The notes: generated by a model from the sequence alone, not told the origin. 64,000 nt of DNA from Didymella arachidicola (GCA_016630955.3 CM050000.1:124001-188000), one strand, 5' to 3'; positions 43,009-55,826 are shown, counted from the stretch's first letter. A program made the numbers and translations.

Positions 43009-46000
43009 CTATAGATACCTCCTCAGGCTCGCAAACCTGCGCAATCTGAATAAACGACCAAAGAACTTTCTATTCTTGTTCGTGCGTTGCAATTCAGATG
43101 AGCCACTGGGCGACCCATCAGACACGCGGCGGACCGCAACAGTGCCACTTTTCATCCCGCTACGTTGCCATGGCCTGCCGCTGTCGATATTGTCTCGGCT
43201 CGAGTTGTCCGAAGTCGTTGGATGGGGCGCGTCGTGCTCATTCATACTTTCGTTTCGTGACTGGTCTTGTTCACTCGGTGTTTTGTTAGCCAGAGATATG
43301 GACTCGGTATCTGGCTTTGCGTCGATCGGCAAGGCCTCTCCATCTGAGATATGTTCCAGTGTAGGGACTGGGAGAGCAGGTGCAGTCGCCTCAGTGGATC
43401 CTGCATCATCGTCGCCAGCAGACTCGATCCTTGGAACGACCACGGCTGTGTCTGGCTGTGCATGCGCAGTCGCAAGTGGCGCCTGTTGAGTAGTAGATAC
43501 CTCCGCCTCGGTATTTCTTTCCTCATACCGCACGTCGCTGCTAGAAGGCAGACTGTCGTTCATTTGGAGTAATGGCAACATTTGCGGATCAATTCGTGCA
43601 CGACACGCCTCCAGTATCTTCCGCATTGTATCACCGCCGATGATGCTTAGGAGCGGCAACTCAACACCGAACTCCTTCAAAAGCCAAGAACGCATCTCGA
43701 TAGCAATCAACGAGTCGATGCCTAACGCTTCGGCAGTCTTGTCGATGACGGTTGAATCTTCGGGCAGGTGAAGTGCTCTGAGTAGCTTCGTTGTCAGGAA
43801 GTCTGTAGTTGGTTAGTACAAAGGTGAGATGGCTGCGAGGAAACCGCGTACCTTCGAGGATTTGGAAGACTGCGTCTTCACTTGGAGCGTGGAGGAGCTG
43901 AGCCCTTACGGATTGTGCGGGCGATGATGTCGTTGCAGGTTGCCCCATGGCATTCCCATGTGAGAACATGTGGGAGAAGATCAGGTTGCTCGTGTACTTA
44001 GGCTTGAATTGCTCGCTGACATCACAGACGCGCACTCCTGTAGTGAATTCGCCACTTGAACCAGAGTCCGATGGACTTGCAACAACGGCTTCAGCGAACG
44101 CAGTGTGAAAGTCGCGTTCCGAAATCCACATGACTCCCTCCTTCTCAAGCCTGGCTTGCTGAGCAGTTGTCAGTGCACGCATAGCACCAGCACCCAGGAT
44201 CGGGCCCAAATTAATAGTCGAAGCAGGCTCGCCACGTGCTCTTCTTCCAGCAGCGAGACCAGCCAGATATCCGTTGGCTGCAGCATAGATCGACTGACCC
44301 GCATTGCCGGTAATGGCCGTGATCGAAGAAAGCAAGATGAAGAAGTCCAGGGATCGAGCGCGAAACGCTTTGTCGAGATTGATAGCCCCATCAACTTTTG
44401 GCTTCAACACTTTCTCAACCTGTGCCATGTTGACATCTTGGAACAAGGCATCTTGCAGTACCATTGCACCATGGCAGACCCCCGCGATTGGCGGCATGCT
44501 GGATTCGATGCTCTTGAGTGTAGCCTCAACCGCGTCAAAGTCCGTTACGTCGCAAGTAGAGACTTCAACTGTGGCGCCAGAGGAACGCAAGTGCGCAAGC
44601 CATGCAGGATCGACTCTTGGTCGCCGACTGGACAGAACGATATGGTTGGCGCCTCTCCTGACCATCCACTCACAAAGAGAAAGACCCAGGTCACCAGTGA
44701 GTCCGACCAGCCAATAGGTTCTGTGGTCCCTGAAGAGCTGCCCACTATCGATGGGCTCGACTCGAACCTGTGTCTTGCTTCCGTCGTTTGCGATAGCGTC
44801 GCGGAGGATTGTGCGGGCTGCAGAGTTGTACCGGTCGTTCAACAATTTGCTAGGCTTGATTCTCGGCACAAAAGCGCATCCATTTTCGTAGGCGATTTCA
44901 GGCTCGACAGACCAGAGAAGGTTCTCCAATCTATCTTGTTCCTCCCAGCTGGCTATCGCCTGCAGCCGTAGGAACTCTTTGGCTATGGCTTCTGCGTCAA
45001 GTACATCCGGTGACTCGAAGTCCAAGATCTGCAAACGGACATGTGACATCTCTTGCACCAAGCATCTCGCGAAAGCGACGAAAATTCTCGCATGAGGCGC
45101 ATTGGCTTTGTATCCGTGCGTGATCCAAAGGATATTCTTACTGCTTTTGAACAGCCTTTTCAGGCCCATGAGGACGGTCTTGTCGAAGCAGTCGAACAGA
45201 GGTTTGTCGTGGTCTTGCAAGACAATAATATTGTTACTACTTTCCATATCGGTCTCAGTGAGAGCTGAGATAGACAAAACACGTCTGACGTGGCCGGTGA
45301 ATTGTTGTACAATACCTGCGAATATATCCGCGCAGGTGGATGTGGGGACGGTCTCCCCGCCGATCAATGTGATGCTTTGATTCAAGTTGTGCAAGCGATG
45401 TGGGTTCGCACTGAGGGGATCGCGGAGGAAATAGATACGATCATCAATCGCTTGAATGAGCGTTACTCCACTCTGGACCCTGTCGAGATCAGTCCTGCTG
45501 TTCTCCAATGGCAAATTGTTCTCAGCGAAACCGAGAGGCTCAAGAGCTCGGGACTGCTGCAAGACTACTGCTGGGGGCGATCCAGATTGTTCGCGATGAA
45601 CAGAATTTGGTGTTGCAGATTGCGTTGGCGATGTACCGTTGGCCAGAAATAGATCCCCGCGCTGGGGGTACAAGAAGTATGCGCCGGGTTTTAGGAGACT
45701 TCTCGCCGTTTTCAACATCTGCTCAAATTCCGAATCCTTCGACGGCGTTGAGAAAGCAACCACCATGTCGAATGAATGTACGGCAAAGCCCTGATCGGCG
45801 GCATTAGTCTCTGAACATAGCGCTTTGTGTACAATCTCGTCGCCGAAAGAGTCGAGTACATTCTGATAAAGACTGATTTCTTCCTCCGTGGTGTTTGTGT
45901 ACGTGAAGGAAGCAAAGCCGCCGTCAAGTTGCGACAGGAATCGTTCCATGTCTTTTGAGCTCGTCTCCCCGACGCCCAGTATATGCATGCCGGGGTAACG

Positions 46001-49000
46001 ATGAGTAAGCTGCTCAGTGACAGATGCCATCATTTGGACGCTGTCCTTTGATGGAATCATGTGGTCAGTGAGAGCTCGCGGTAGAGGATATGCTGGACTC
46101 CATGTTGTCTCAGAGAACATGCAAATATCGTCTGCCGGAGTGGCACGCCTCATAGGCTTTGTGCATAAACCCTCGACTTGAAGAACGGTCTCTGGGCTGT
46201 CCACCAAAGATAACTTTACTTCACCATCCGCACCCTGACCATCATCGACACTCCTGGACAGGACTCTCAGATGTCTCTGGGAGGAAATTTTCATTGCTGC
46301 CGATAATTTGAGAGATATTTTTGAAAACCCAGTGGGTATCCGGGGGGTAGTCAGGTAGCCATCGCCTGGATACGAGCTGGCAACCATGATCGAATGTATC
46401 GCCGCGTCCAGAGTAGCTGGGTGCATTGTGAATTTAGCCTCTGAGTTTGGAGGTAGCGTAATAAGCCCAGTTGCTACACCGAGTCTTCTCGAGACCGACG
46501 TCAGAGACTGGAAGGGACCGGTGTACTGATATCCATGCTTGGCGAAATTTTTGTAGATTCTATCGGAATCAACTTCACGCATTCCAAAGTGTCTTTCTTC
46601 AGATGGGTGGGAGATGATTGCGCCTGGAACGCCGCAGTAGATGGTGAGTTGACAGTGAGCGTTGAGGGTCATTGGCCCGGATGCTTCCCTAGCGATAGAG
46701 TGGTAGGTAAAGTTGGCAACGATCTTTGACTTTTCACGTCGAATACCATGTAAAGAGGTCAGAACCTCCATTCGACAGTCCTCGCCCCCGAAAACCAATG
46801 GTTGGTCGAATTCGAAATCAGTCAACTCGATCGACGCCACGGGCTGATCACCTGCAACCTTACGTGCAGCTTCGAAGGCTGAAACAATGTACGCTGCGCC
46901 TGGAAATACCATCTGTCCTTGGATGCGGTGGTCCTGAAGCCAAGTCGTCTTTTCAGGAACCAGGTGGTTCTTCCACGAGACCTGATCATCAGAGTAGTCA
47001 ACACTTCTCAGGCCAAGCAGCTCATGCCTGGCCGATCGACTTCGATACGTCCGTGAGATTCTGGACTCGTGCCAATAAGCTCTGTCGTGGTTCCACGGAT
47101 ATGTGGGTAAGCCTTTGAGAAGCATGGGCGGATCACCGGCAGTCAAGAACCGATCAAAAGCCGCAAGGTCGATGTCGCTCTCGGTGAGATTGGCCCAAAT
47201 GTATCCAAGGGTATTAGCAAACGCTAGATCGTCTTCCAGACCCCTGTCTAGCGTTCCTGTGTATGGTATGGAGCGAGCGACGGTGTCCCCCATCACTTGC
47301 AGAGCAGGTCCCTTCAGCGCCGGATGGGCTCCAATCTCCACAGCGAGATCAAAGTTTGCCTTTTGCAGGGTGCACTCAAGTGCTTGCGAGAACAACACTT
47401 CGCCTACAGTGTTACTATGCCAATACTCACCATCTAGGTTGTCAGTGACAAGAGCTATGTCTTGGTGGTATACACTTGAAACCCAGAGGCAATTGGGCAC
47501 GGCGGGCCGCTGCGAATTAATTTTGCACTCGCGATATGAGGCCGTGATGGCATTTGAGCAACGAATCATGTGATGCGAGTGATCTGTGGGCAATCAGATA
47601 TGCAGCTACCTTCGAGTTTTTTGGATGACTCACATGCATTATCGACTCTGAGCTTTCTCGCAAACCTGTTGCTCGCTTGAAACAGGACTTGCACTTCTTC
47701 AACAGCAGACGCATCACCAGACAGCGTGACGCTGGCGGCTGAGTTACTAGCGGCGATGCATATCCTCCCGCGGAACTCGTCTCGATGGCACAAATTCTGT
47801 GCTTCTTCGTAAGACGCACCAATCGCAATCATCGATCCTCTCTGTTCATTCTTCCCGCCGATAAGGTGCACGTGACGTCCACGGTAGTAAGCGACGCGAA
47901 TCGCGTCTCGAGCGGAGAGATATCCAGCAGCGTAAGCAGCAGCAATCTCGCCGGAGCTGTGCCCAACTACAGCAGAGAAATGGACACCGGCTGCGCGCAG
48001 CATGTCAACGAGTAGGATCTGGATGGCCGTACATGCTGGCTGCGCTATCGCAGTTTCGGTGATGCGTGAACGCGACTTCTCCTTTGACAACTCAGCCGTG
48101 AGTGACCACGAGGGCGGATCTGGTAACTCGGCCAGACTGCGCTCAAGTTCGCCAATAATAGCGATTGCCCCAGGATATGGCATCAGACGGCTTCCCATCC
48201 CGGCCCACTGAGCTCCTTGGCCGGTGAAGATACCCAGTATCTGTGGTTTCGATACTAACGTTGAAGTACTCAAGGAATGCTTGGGTCCTCCCTCGTGAAT
48301 GATCGAGTCGACTTTGACGCACAAATTGTCGAGACTATCTGCAGCAAAGGCTACTCTCGCAGGAAATGTCATCCTCCTGCTGCACAAGGTATAAGAAAGA
48401 GCTCGAAGGTCAATCTCAGGGTTCGTAGCAAAGTATGTGGAATAGGATTTGAGCACATCAAGAAGTGCGTTTTCTGACGGGGCTGAAAAGACATATGGCA
48501 GATGGGGCGCGGATCTTGTGATTTGTCCGCGCGCCTCGTCATGGTAACTTTCTAAGATACAGTGGGCGTTGGTTCCTCCGAAACCCTGGAGACGGTGAGC
48601 GAATGCTATTCAATGGCGACGTAACAACTTACGAATGAGTTTACACTGGCTCGGCGCACTGCTCCCGGCATGGTATTTGGCCACGGTTCCGCTTTTGTAG
48701 CGATTCTGAGCTTGTCGAAGAAGCCCTTAACATTGGGCGCGAGATTTTCAAACAGAAAGCTCGAGGGTATAACGCCGTGCCGTAAGGCCAAAGACGTCTT
48801 GATCAAGCCTGCTAAGCCAGCCGTACCTTCGGTGTGTCCAATGAGTGTCTTCACTGAGCCGCAGTAGAGCTGATCCACGATGCCGCCAGTTTCGGCATGC
48901 CCAAAGAATGCATCATGTATTGCCCTGACTTCAATGGGGTCTCCGATAGGTGTCCCGGTACCATGAGCTTCGAAGTACTGGGGTCGATCGGTAGGCTGGC

Positions 49001-49928
49001 TAAGATCAAGGCCTGCTCTCCTGTACGTCGACTGTATCAGAGCAGCTTGGGCATCCGCGCTTGGTACTGTAAGGCCCTGCGTTCTGCCGTCCTGGTTGAT
49101 GCCCGTCTCCACAATGACACATTCGATGTTGTCACCGTCTGCAATCGCTGCACTCAGAGGCTTTAGAACGACAGCTGCGATCCCCTCGCCTCGGGCATAA
49201 CCATTCGCGCGAGTATCACACCAGTATGATCGGCCGTCTGGTGATAGCATCTTCATATCGCTTCCGATGATGAAAGTCTCCGGGCCGAGCATCAGATTTG
49301 CTCCGGTCGCAATGGCAAGCGTAGAATCTCCACACCTCAAGGACTGAATGGCTAAGTGCACAGCGACGAGACTGGATGAGCAAGCTGTATCAATGGTCAT
49401 GGATGGCCCTCGCCAGTCGAAGAAGTGCGACACTCGGTTCGAGATGATGCTCCGAGCGTTGCCCGCAGCGACGTAGGGAGGGTAGTCGGAAGTATCACGG
49501 TTCAACATGTCATTGTGGTCGACGGCCATAACTCCAGCATATACTGATGTGAGTGAGCCTCGAAGCGTTTCCATGTCGAGTCCAGCAGCTTCGATACTTT
49601 CGTATACGACCTCAAGTAACATTCTTTGTTGTGGATCCATTGATATGGCTTCGACGGGTTTGATGCCGAAGAATTCCGCATCGAATTGTCGGTGGTCACT
49701 ATCGAGGAAGTAGCCATAACGTGTGTGACTAGTACCTTTATCGTTGTGTGAAGCGTTGTAGAACCCATCTGTACTAAAGCGGTCGATAGGGATGGACGTC
49801 CGGACATCATGAGGATGCTGTAGCAGATCCCAGAACTGCGGGGAGTTGTTCACACCTCCGGGGAACCTGAGTCCAGTTCCAATGATGGCAATTGGCTCAT
49901 TTGACTGTTTCGTGGTGGGAAGTTTCAT
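43009..49928 (-). CDS. Reducing polyketide synthase, KS-AT-DH-(MT)-KR-ACP, no ER
   Basis: Four exons: 49928-48633, 48585-47634, 47583-43852 and 43802-43009 (introns 47, 50 and 49 bp); 2257 residues. An ATG at 49961 could add 11 residues. KS: DTACSSSL (C183), EAHGTGTPIGDP (H322), LIGHTEGTAG (H365). AT: GHSSGEIAAAYAAG, then VDNAYHSHHM across the second intron. DH: DHRIQGQMVFPGAAY and LDAAIH. A shortened methyltransferase region has HILGVGETSS where active enzymes have a GxGTG motif, so it is probably inactive. KR: VGLTGDLGLS and the Ser-Tyr-Asn set in LLSSITAITGNAGQSIYAAANGYL. ACP: GIDSLIAIEMR (S2024). No enoylreductase is present, as in fungal PKS-NRPS hybrids, and the post-KR linker also looks like theirs, but no NRPS domains follow. 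About 180 disordered residues end in the basic RKFFGRLFRLRRFASLRRYL. The product is probably an unsaturated, incompletely reduced chain. Confidence 0.93.
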
Positions 49929-52421
49929 GGTCGAAGGAGAGCTGCGAGACAATTGGTGCACAATTGAAAAGTCGAAACCTGAATTGAGGTATTCGCAGGA
50001 CTTGAAGCGAAACGTGACAGAAGGACAGGCGATGCACCATTATGTCGACTGCCGGTCCCCAAACCAAGGCGGCGTTCGGAAAAAACCATCTTCCCAAGCA
50101 CTTCAGCTCATTCGAACCAGGCCAGGGCACCGCCTCAGGACTGGGGGCCAAGGACGAGTCTAAGGATGCCTTACCGGGCTTCTAAACGTAAAGGCTTCGT
50201 TGCCTAACATAAATCGATGACAACGAGGTCCACTTACCGTGTTTTACCAGAGTATGTGGGCTCTTAGTCCCAGAACAAGGGTCCTGCATCAGCTGAGGTA
50301 AGGTGTTGGAGAGGCGTCAACTAGGGCGCTGAGTGGCCCGTATGTGCAGGCGTGGCGTCGGACCTTTGTCTCTGCTTGTATCGATGCTGAAGACATCTCT
50401 TTCATTATCCATTCAGGCAAGGTTGCTTGGACCCAACCTAGGCTTCGTGTACATTGTACCTCCTACGCAAATAGCTAGCAAGTGAGTGCAGGATTGTCTT
50501 GCGCCACCGAGTTGCCGGCAAATTGTTCGGCAGGACCCGCGGACCCGCGTAAGATATTTGCTGACACCGAGGCTCTTGACCAGTCCATCTCATAGCTTAG
50601 TTGGTGCCTGTGGCTCTGTGGTGGCCTTCACCTGTCGCAATGTGAATTACGATGCCAAGTGGGATGCCTGAACCGTGGAATAAGCGCCGTCAGCACAAGC
50701 CCAGTCTGTAAGGTGTGGAAGCGCAGCGGTGTCACAATTAGAAGTTTTCGCGCTGCAGACTAGGCAATCCATGGTGTTTACTCATCGAGTTGAACCACGA
50801 CCGAGTCGGTTTTCGAAAGACCCGCGGGGATGCGTACCTGCGGCCAAGGCCACTGAAGGACGAGGTTGCTCAAAGGAACAAAGTAGCATGGCGCCGCATG
50901 GGACAAAAACGACCAATCCAAATAGAATTTGACCGTTCGGTGTTGTGGCCGCACCGCGCTCCCTCTTTACCTGACTCGATTTGGACCACACCCACTACAT
51001 CAGGCTGCCAGAGGGCTGTGCCATAAGCCCGGTTTTGATCGATTGTGAGTTGCGAGTGCAAGATAGGAAAGCGGGAAGACCGATGCCTATAGGTCAGGTC
51101 CTCCATGTGAATCGATATCTTTGTACATGCAGCGAAGCAAGCCACAAATCCTGCAGGTGAACGTGTCCAACCGGATCTGGGCTTGTGGTGTCTCCATCTC
51201 CTTCGCAGTCGTTGAACTATGCATCGGCTTTTTGTGCCGTCGTAGATCCAAGGGACGTAGAGCACATTATGGCAAAGGGCCTGCAAATCCAAAGAGGTGA
51301 GGTGGTGAAGGATGAACCGAGTTGCTTTGTTGACGGCCCGTACACAGTGGGTCCGCTAAGATGCATTCAGCTGACGTGGCAGCGACGACCTTTATTTCTG
51401 AGCAGTCGCTTCTTCAGCAGTTGCAACAGAAAGAACAAGCAGAGAGTGAAGCCCGAATCCGAAGTCAAATGCGGTTGTCTGATAATATCTACGGTCATGT
51501 GGACGAGTTGTTCAGACGATCAGTATCACCGCATTGAACGGCCGGCGATGCAGAAACGGCAGAGACACTGATACAATCCAAGCAGTCCCAGTTTGTACCC
51601 AGCGGGCATGTGAGCAGCCATTCCGTAAACTCATGATCTGCTTTTATTACTCTGCTTCCTGCGAGATCTGTTGTGGCTATTGGAGAGTTCGTCGGTTTAC
51701 ACGGTACTCCTAAACATGTAACATCAATTCTCTGCGGAATTAGTCAAGCTGCAGCTCAGAAGCATGACTCTCTGATGCTTGCTCCTACAATTACTAAGTG
51801 ATTTTTCAGAAACTACTGCGTGAGGTTCGATAAAGGCACGACTTGTGTGATACTCCGAGTGCAGTGACTGTGACTGGATGTTGGCTGCTTTCTAGAGTGA
51901 CGATGACTCCATCTACGTGAGTGAGAACGCCCCCGTAGAGAAGGGCGGCTATGATGTAAAGGCGACCTGCCACAGTAACGCCATCCACTCTTTGGTACGC
52001 TCAGATAGACTGACTACGGCGGCCGCACGTCGTGTTGTAAGTGAAACGACAATTGAAGGTGAAGCACAGCCTCGCGCGAAAGTGAAAGAGCCGAAAAGAA
52101 TAGCGGTTTTTCGCAGCCAACAGAGCGTTGACCAATTTGCAGCAGACACACGTATGAGTTTTGACGGCCTCTTACTTTCCCAGAAATCTGGAGCTTATGT
52201 CTAACTTTTCTTGCAATATGAATGGACAGCGTCGAGGGCGGAGAACACGAGGCGGGGCGGCTCGGCGGTTGAACCGCGGCAGAACTTAATTTCTCGAGGC
52301 GCAGAAAACAGCTTCTCGCGCGCACTTCGCTGACTGCACGCTTCGACTCACCCCTCTTATCTTATTATAAAGCTCCTGGACCGCCTGAATATCTTCTCGC
52401 GACCCAGAAACTTCACTCACA
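49929..52421. other. 2.5-kb intergenic region upstream of the PKS
   Basis: No supported gene. A 58-codon frame at 51361-51537 (Gln/Glu-rich, helical) is the only stretch with any protein-like character. No transporter, P450 or regulator is present, so the synthase has no visible cluster partners on this side. Confidence 0.5.
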
Positions 52422-53809
52422 ATGTCCGACACTGCTGCTGCCCCTGGAGCTGCTCCCGCTGAGCAGCCCAAGAAGGTCGAGACCTCTCACGACGACGGCG
52501 AGGAGATCCTGAATCTCAATGGCAGCGAGGACAAGAGGAGCGATCGCCGCGATGACCGCGACCGTCGTGACAACCGCGACAACCGCTCGGGAGGCCGAGG
52601 CGGCCGAGGCGGCCGTGGCCGTGGTGCACCCCGCGGCGGCGGCGGCTTCCAGGGCAGGAAGTGAGTGCTTCTGCTGCACCAATTGCTCTATATGCGCTGA
52701 CTAAACGACCACAGGCCGCGCAACAACGAGTTCGAAGACCTTCCCGAGAGCGACGACCCCGTCGAGATTCGCAACCAGGTGAGTACTACAACTTCTATTT
52801 CAGACATCTACTAACAGTCCAGGTCGAATTCTACTTCTCTACACACAACCTCGTTACCGATGAGCACCTTTTCAGCAAACTCCAGGGCCCCAAGAACGTC
52901 CCTGTGGACATCAAGCACATTGCCGACTTCAAGCGCATGCGCCGCTTCCAGCCCTACAGTGCTGTCGTGAATGCCCTCCGCGACAGCAAGGACCTCGTCG
53001 TTGTCGACGACGGCGAGCACAGCGGCCCTGGCAACGAGGCCGTCAAGCGCAAGGAGCCCATCTCTGTCCCCACCAAGGAGGATGACGAGAAGAACCCTCC
53101 GACTGTCACTGATCTGTTTTACCGCCTTAAGAAAGCGTCCTCGAACGACCTCGGCAAGAGCGTCTACGCAAAGGGCTTCGGCGACGATGAGCCTGGCCAG
53201 ATTGCGCTTGAGCAGTTCTTCCGTCCTTACGGTGCCGTCATGGTGCGCAAGAGGCGCGAGCAGAACGGTGCCTTCAAGGGCAGCGTTTTCGTCGAATTCG
53301 ACTCCGAGGACAACCAGAAGCAGTTCCTCGCTCTCGACCCCGCGCCCAAGTTCAACGACAACGAGCTCACCACTATGGGCAAGAAGGAGTACTCAGAGAT
53401 GAAGTGCAAGGAGAAGGGCCTCAAGCCCGACTGGGAGCTGGCTGAGGGCGAGAGGCGCCAGCACCGCGACGGCCGCGATGGACGCGACAACAGATCCGGT
53501 GGCCGAGGCGGTCGTGGCGGTCGTGGTGGCCGTGGCGGACGCGGGGGACGTGGTGGCCGCGACGATCGCAACCGCCGCGAGCCCCGTTCGAGGCGCGACC
53601 GCAGCGGCTCTGTTGATGGCGACGACTGGAAGAACCGCCGCGACCGCTTCCAGAACGGCAAGGACGACGCCGCGACGGAGAGGAAGGAGATTGAGCGCGA
53701 TGCCCACGGCGTCCCGGTGGTCAAAGACACTAGCAACAAGCGCAAGGCAGATGACGAGGCTGGCGGTGAGGACAAGAAGAGCAAGTTGGAGATCAAGGAG
53801 GACGCATAG
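52422..53809 (+). CDS. La RNA-binding protein
   Basis: Three exons: 52422-52660, 52715-52778 and 52823-53809, with introns of 54 and 44 bp, giving 429 residues. La (Lhp1/Sla1) binds the UUU-OH ends of new RNA polymerase III transcripts such as pre-tRNA and guides their folding. An Arg/Gly/Asp-rich N-terminus (SGGRGGRGGRGRG) precedes the La motif (RNQVEFYFSTHNLVTDEHLF ... RMRRFQPYSAVVNALRDS). An RRM follows (KSVYAKGFGDDE ... FRPYGAVMVRKRRE ... FKGSVFVEFDSEDNQKQFL). The tail is a long RGG/RD repeat and a basic nuclear-type segment (NKRKADDE). The RGG boxes at both ends exceed those in yeast La. Confidence 0.92.
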
Positions 53810-54438
53810 TCGATGATCGCAGCTGGATTGCAGGTGCAGGCTCATTGCATATATGGCGTTACGGGTACTCTATGGTCATGGTGCTCGATACCATTACGAT
53901 TAGGCTGGGAAAAGTATTTCTATCTCTCCATAACTTATGTCTGGATCGAATCGATGCACGTTTGCATACAACGGGCTCTCATGTGGCCCACAAGAATCAA
54001 GGTATTCTAGAGCTATCATCGCGTTGTGGTTGCTTTGCTAATAGCCTCTGACTACATCTCCCTTTCGAAGATCTTTTCCAACAGCCAATTCCTCTGCGAC
54101 CCAAGACAACAAACGTTCTCAGAAACCACCCATTGTCGACCCCACGTTCCCACTTCTCAGCCTGACTTACCCATGCAGCTGCACACCAAGCCATCACCCC
54201 GGTCTCAGCGGAGAAATCCACACAGCCAGGATCTTGCGCCAAGCCCCAATATGGGGGCCGCATTTCCCAAGGTGATAACATTCGCCTGAGCCCCGGCGAC
54301 AAACCTTGGCTCAATCCTGCGCTGCGCACCTCCAGCACGTCGCCGAGTCGCGTCTCAGCCTGATGAGGGGCATATCTGTAATATTAGGACCGGATAGTCG
54401 TTCGTCGCTCCATGACACCAAGCTGCGATCGAGATACG
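53810..54438. other. Intergenic, no gene seen
   Basis: About 630 bp downstream of the La gene; open frames here are short and motif-free. Confidence 0.5.
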
Positions 54439-55232
54439 ATGCGCTTCCCAGCCGCGCTCCTCGCGCTCTCCACGTGCGTTCGAGCAGCGAGCCAGATCGC
54501 GCTCTTCACCGACGCGAACTGCGAGGACTCGTACAAAGGCCTCGAGGGACCCAATGGGTACCCCAACGGGTCTTGCACCGACATCCGCCGCAGCGGCGAG
54601 TACGGCAGTCTGCAGGTCGTGGGCCTGGACGCGGGGTGTGCAGGTACATTCTTTTTCTTTCTGAGCTTGGAGGAGACTGAGTCCAATACGTGGTACTCGC
54701 TACGCTGTGTACTCCTGAGCTAATACGGATAGTAACGATATACATCGACGACCCGTCGACGACAATATGCGGCGGCTACCAGGAAGAAATCCAGCTCGGC
54801 CAGTGCTGGAACAGCACCTTCACGTACTACAGCATCGACATGTGCGACGCGCCCAACCTATCCTCGACACCATCTCCCTCGCCCTCCCCCGCCGCCGACA
54901 GCAACAACGGCCCAACAACAGGCACATTAGTCGGCGCCGTCCTCGGCAGTCTCGCAGGCGGTGCGCTGCTCCTCGGCTTCGCGCTATGGCTCCTGGCGCG
55001 CAAGAAGCGCGCGAAGAAAGCCAGGGCTGCGGCGGAGTTCACACGCAGCGAGCAAGATCAGGACAGCTCCGGACCGCGCGGTGGGTATGCGGAAATCGAC
55101 ACGAATCCGTATAGCAGCGAGATGGACGGGGCGTATCAGCGGCACGAGATGGCGCCGGGGAAAGTGGTGTACAAGCACGAGGTAGCGACGCCGGCTGTGG
55201 AGTTGAGTGGGTTGGAGGTGAGGGGTAGATAG
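54439..55232 (+). CDS. Single-pass membrane protein with Cys-rich ectodomain
   Basis: Exons 54439-54643 and 54733-55232, with an 89-bp intron (G|GTACAT...GATAG|TA); 234 residues. A signal peptide (MRFPAALLALSTCVRAASQ) leads a ~100-residue ectodomain with eight or so cysteines (for example CEDSYKGLEG, GSCTDIRRSG, TICGGYQE, GQCWNSTFTYYSIDMCD). A Ser/Pro stalk follows, then one helix (GTLVGAVLGSLAGGALLLGF with ALWLLARKKRAKK) that ends in a stop-transfer cluster. The cytosolic tail of about 80 residues is Glu/Tyr/Pro-rich. This resembles fungal Skg6/Wsc-like or small cell-surface proteins without a known role. A sensor of the cell surface is inference only. Confidence 0.75.
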
Positions 55233-55321
55233 ACTTCACATTGATGCATGTTTTTATAATTATGACTGTTCTGCAAAAAGCGAGTATAGAGGAGTCACTA
55301 GGGAGCAAAATAATAGCAAAA

Positions 55322-55445
55322 TGACACGAGTGGGGTTTGAACCCACGCACATTTCTGTAGTAGAGATCGCGCAACCGCGAGAAATGCAGAGCAAGACTTC
55401 AGATTGGCTTAAATCTACCGCCTTAGACCACTCGGCCATCGTGTC
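55322..55445 (-). tRNA. tRNA-Leu (anticodon UAA), with intron
   Basis: Read on the minus strand, the acceptor GACACGA pairs perfectly with TCGTGTC. The D arm GGCCGAGTGGTCTAAGGCG is of the leucine type. Anticodon stem GTAGA and TCTAC enclose TTTAAGC, giving anticodon UAA at 55409-55411. An intron of about 43 nt follows position 37. A long variable arm (ACA-GAAA-TGT) and T arm (GTGGG-TTCAAAC-CCCAC) complete a class II tRNA. The A discriminator fits leucine. Confidence 0.93.
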
Positions 55446-55826
55446 TGGAAGTTTGACGATAAGAAGAATTTGCGGACTAATGATATCATATTCCGGACTT
55501 TACATGGTCCAGCGCGCTGCTTGGCTCGCTCGAGGATCTAAGGAGGTTCCTCGCATCCACAAGGGGAGGCGGTCTTGTGCTGCCTGGTGGAACGCACGCA
55601 CGGTCAGCAACACTATGCCGTGGAAGGCGAGCGAAGGCAGACGTTGGATGGTGAGGGTATCTCTAGTGTGGATCTGGTACTCTGCATCAATTGCCTGCTC
55701 CTCGAGCAGATGGCTGAACCCACTAAAATAAATGCTCGCTCCATTGACACCGCCATGCTGAAGTGTATGCTACAGTCTATCTCTATCATACAGACCACCC
55801 ACTATACTACACTAACACAGCCCTAT
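55446..55826. other. Intergenic, no gene seen
   Basis: Between the tRNA and the 3' end of the S4 gene. The overlapping plus-strand frame to 56969 is only a shadow of the S4 coding strand. Confidence 0.5.
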
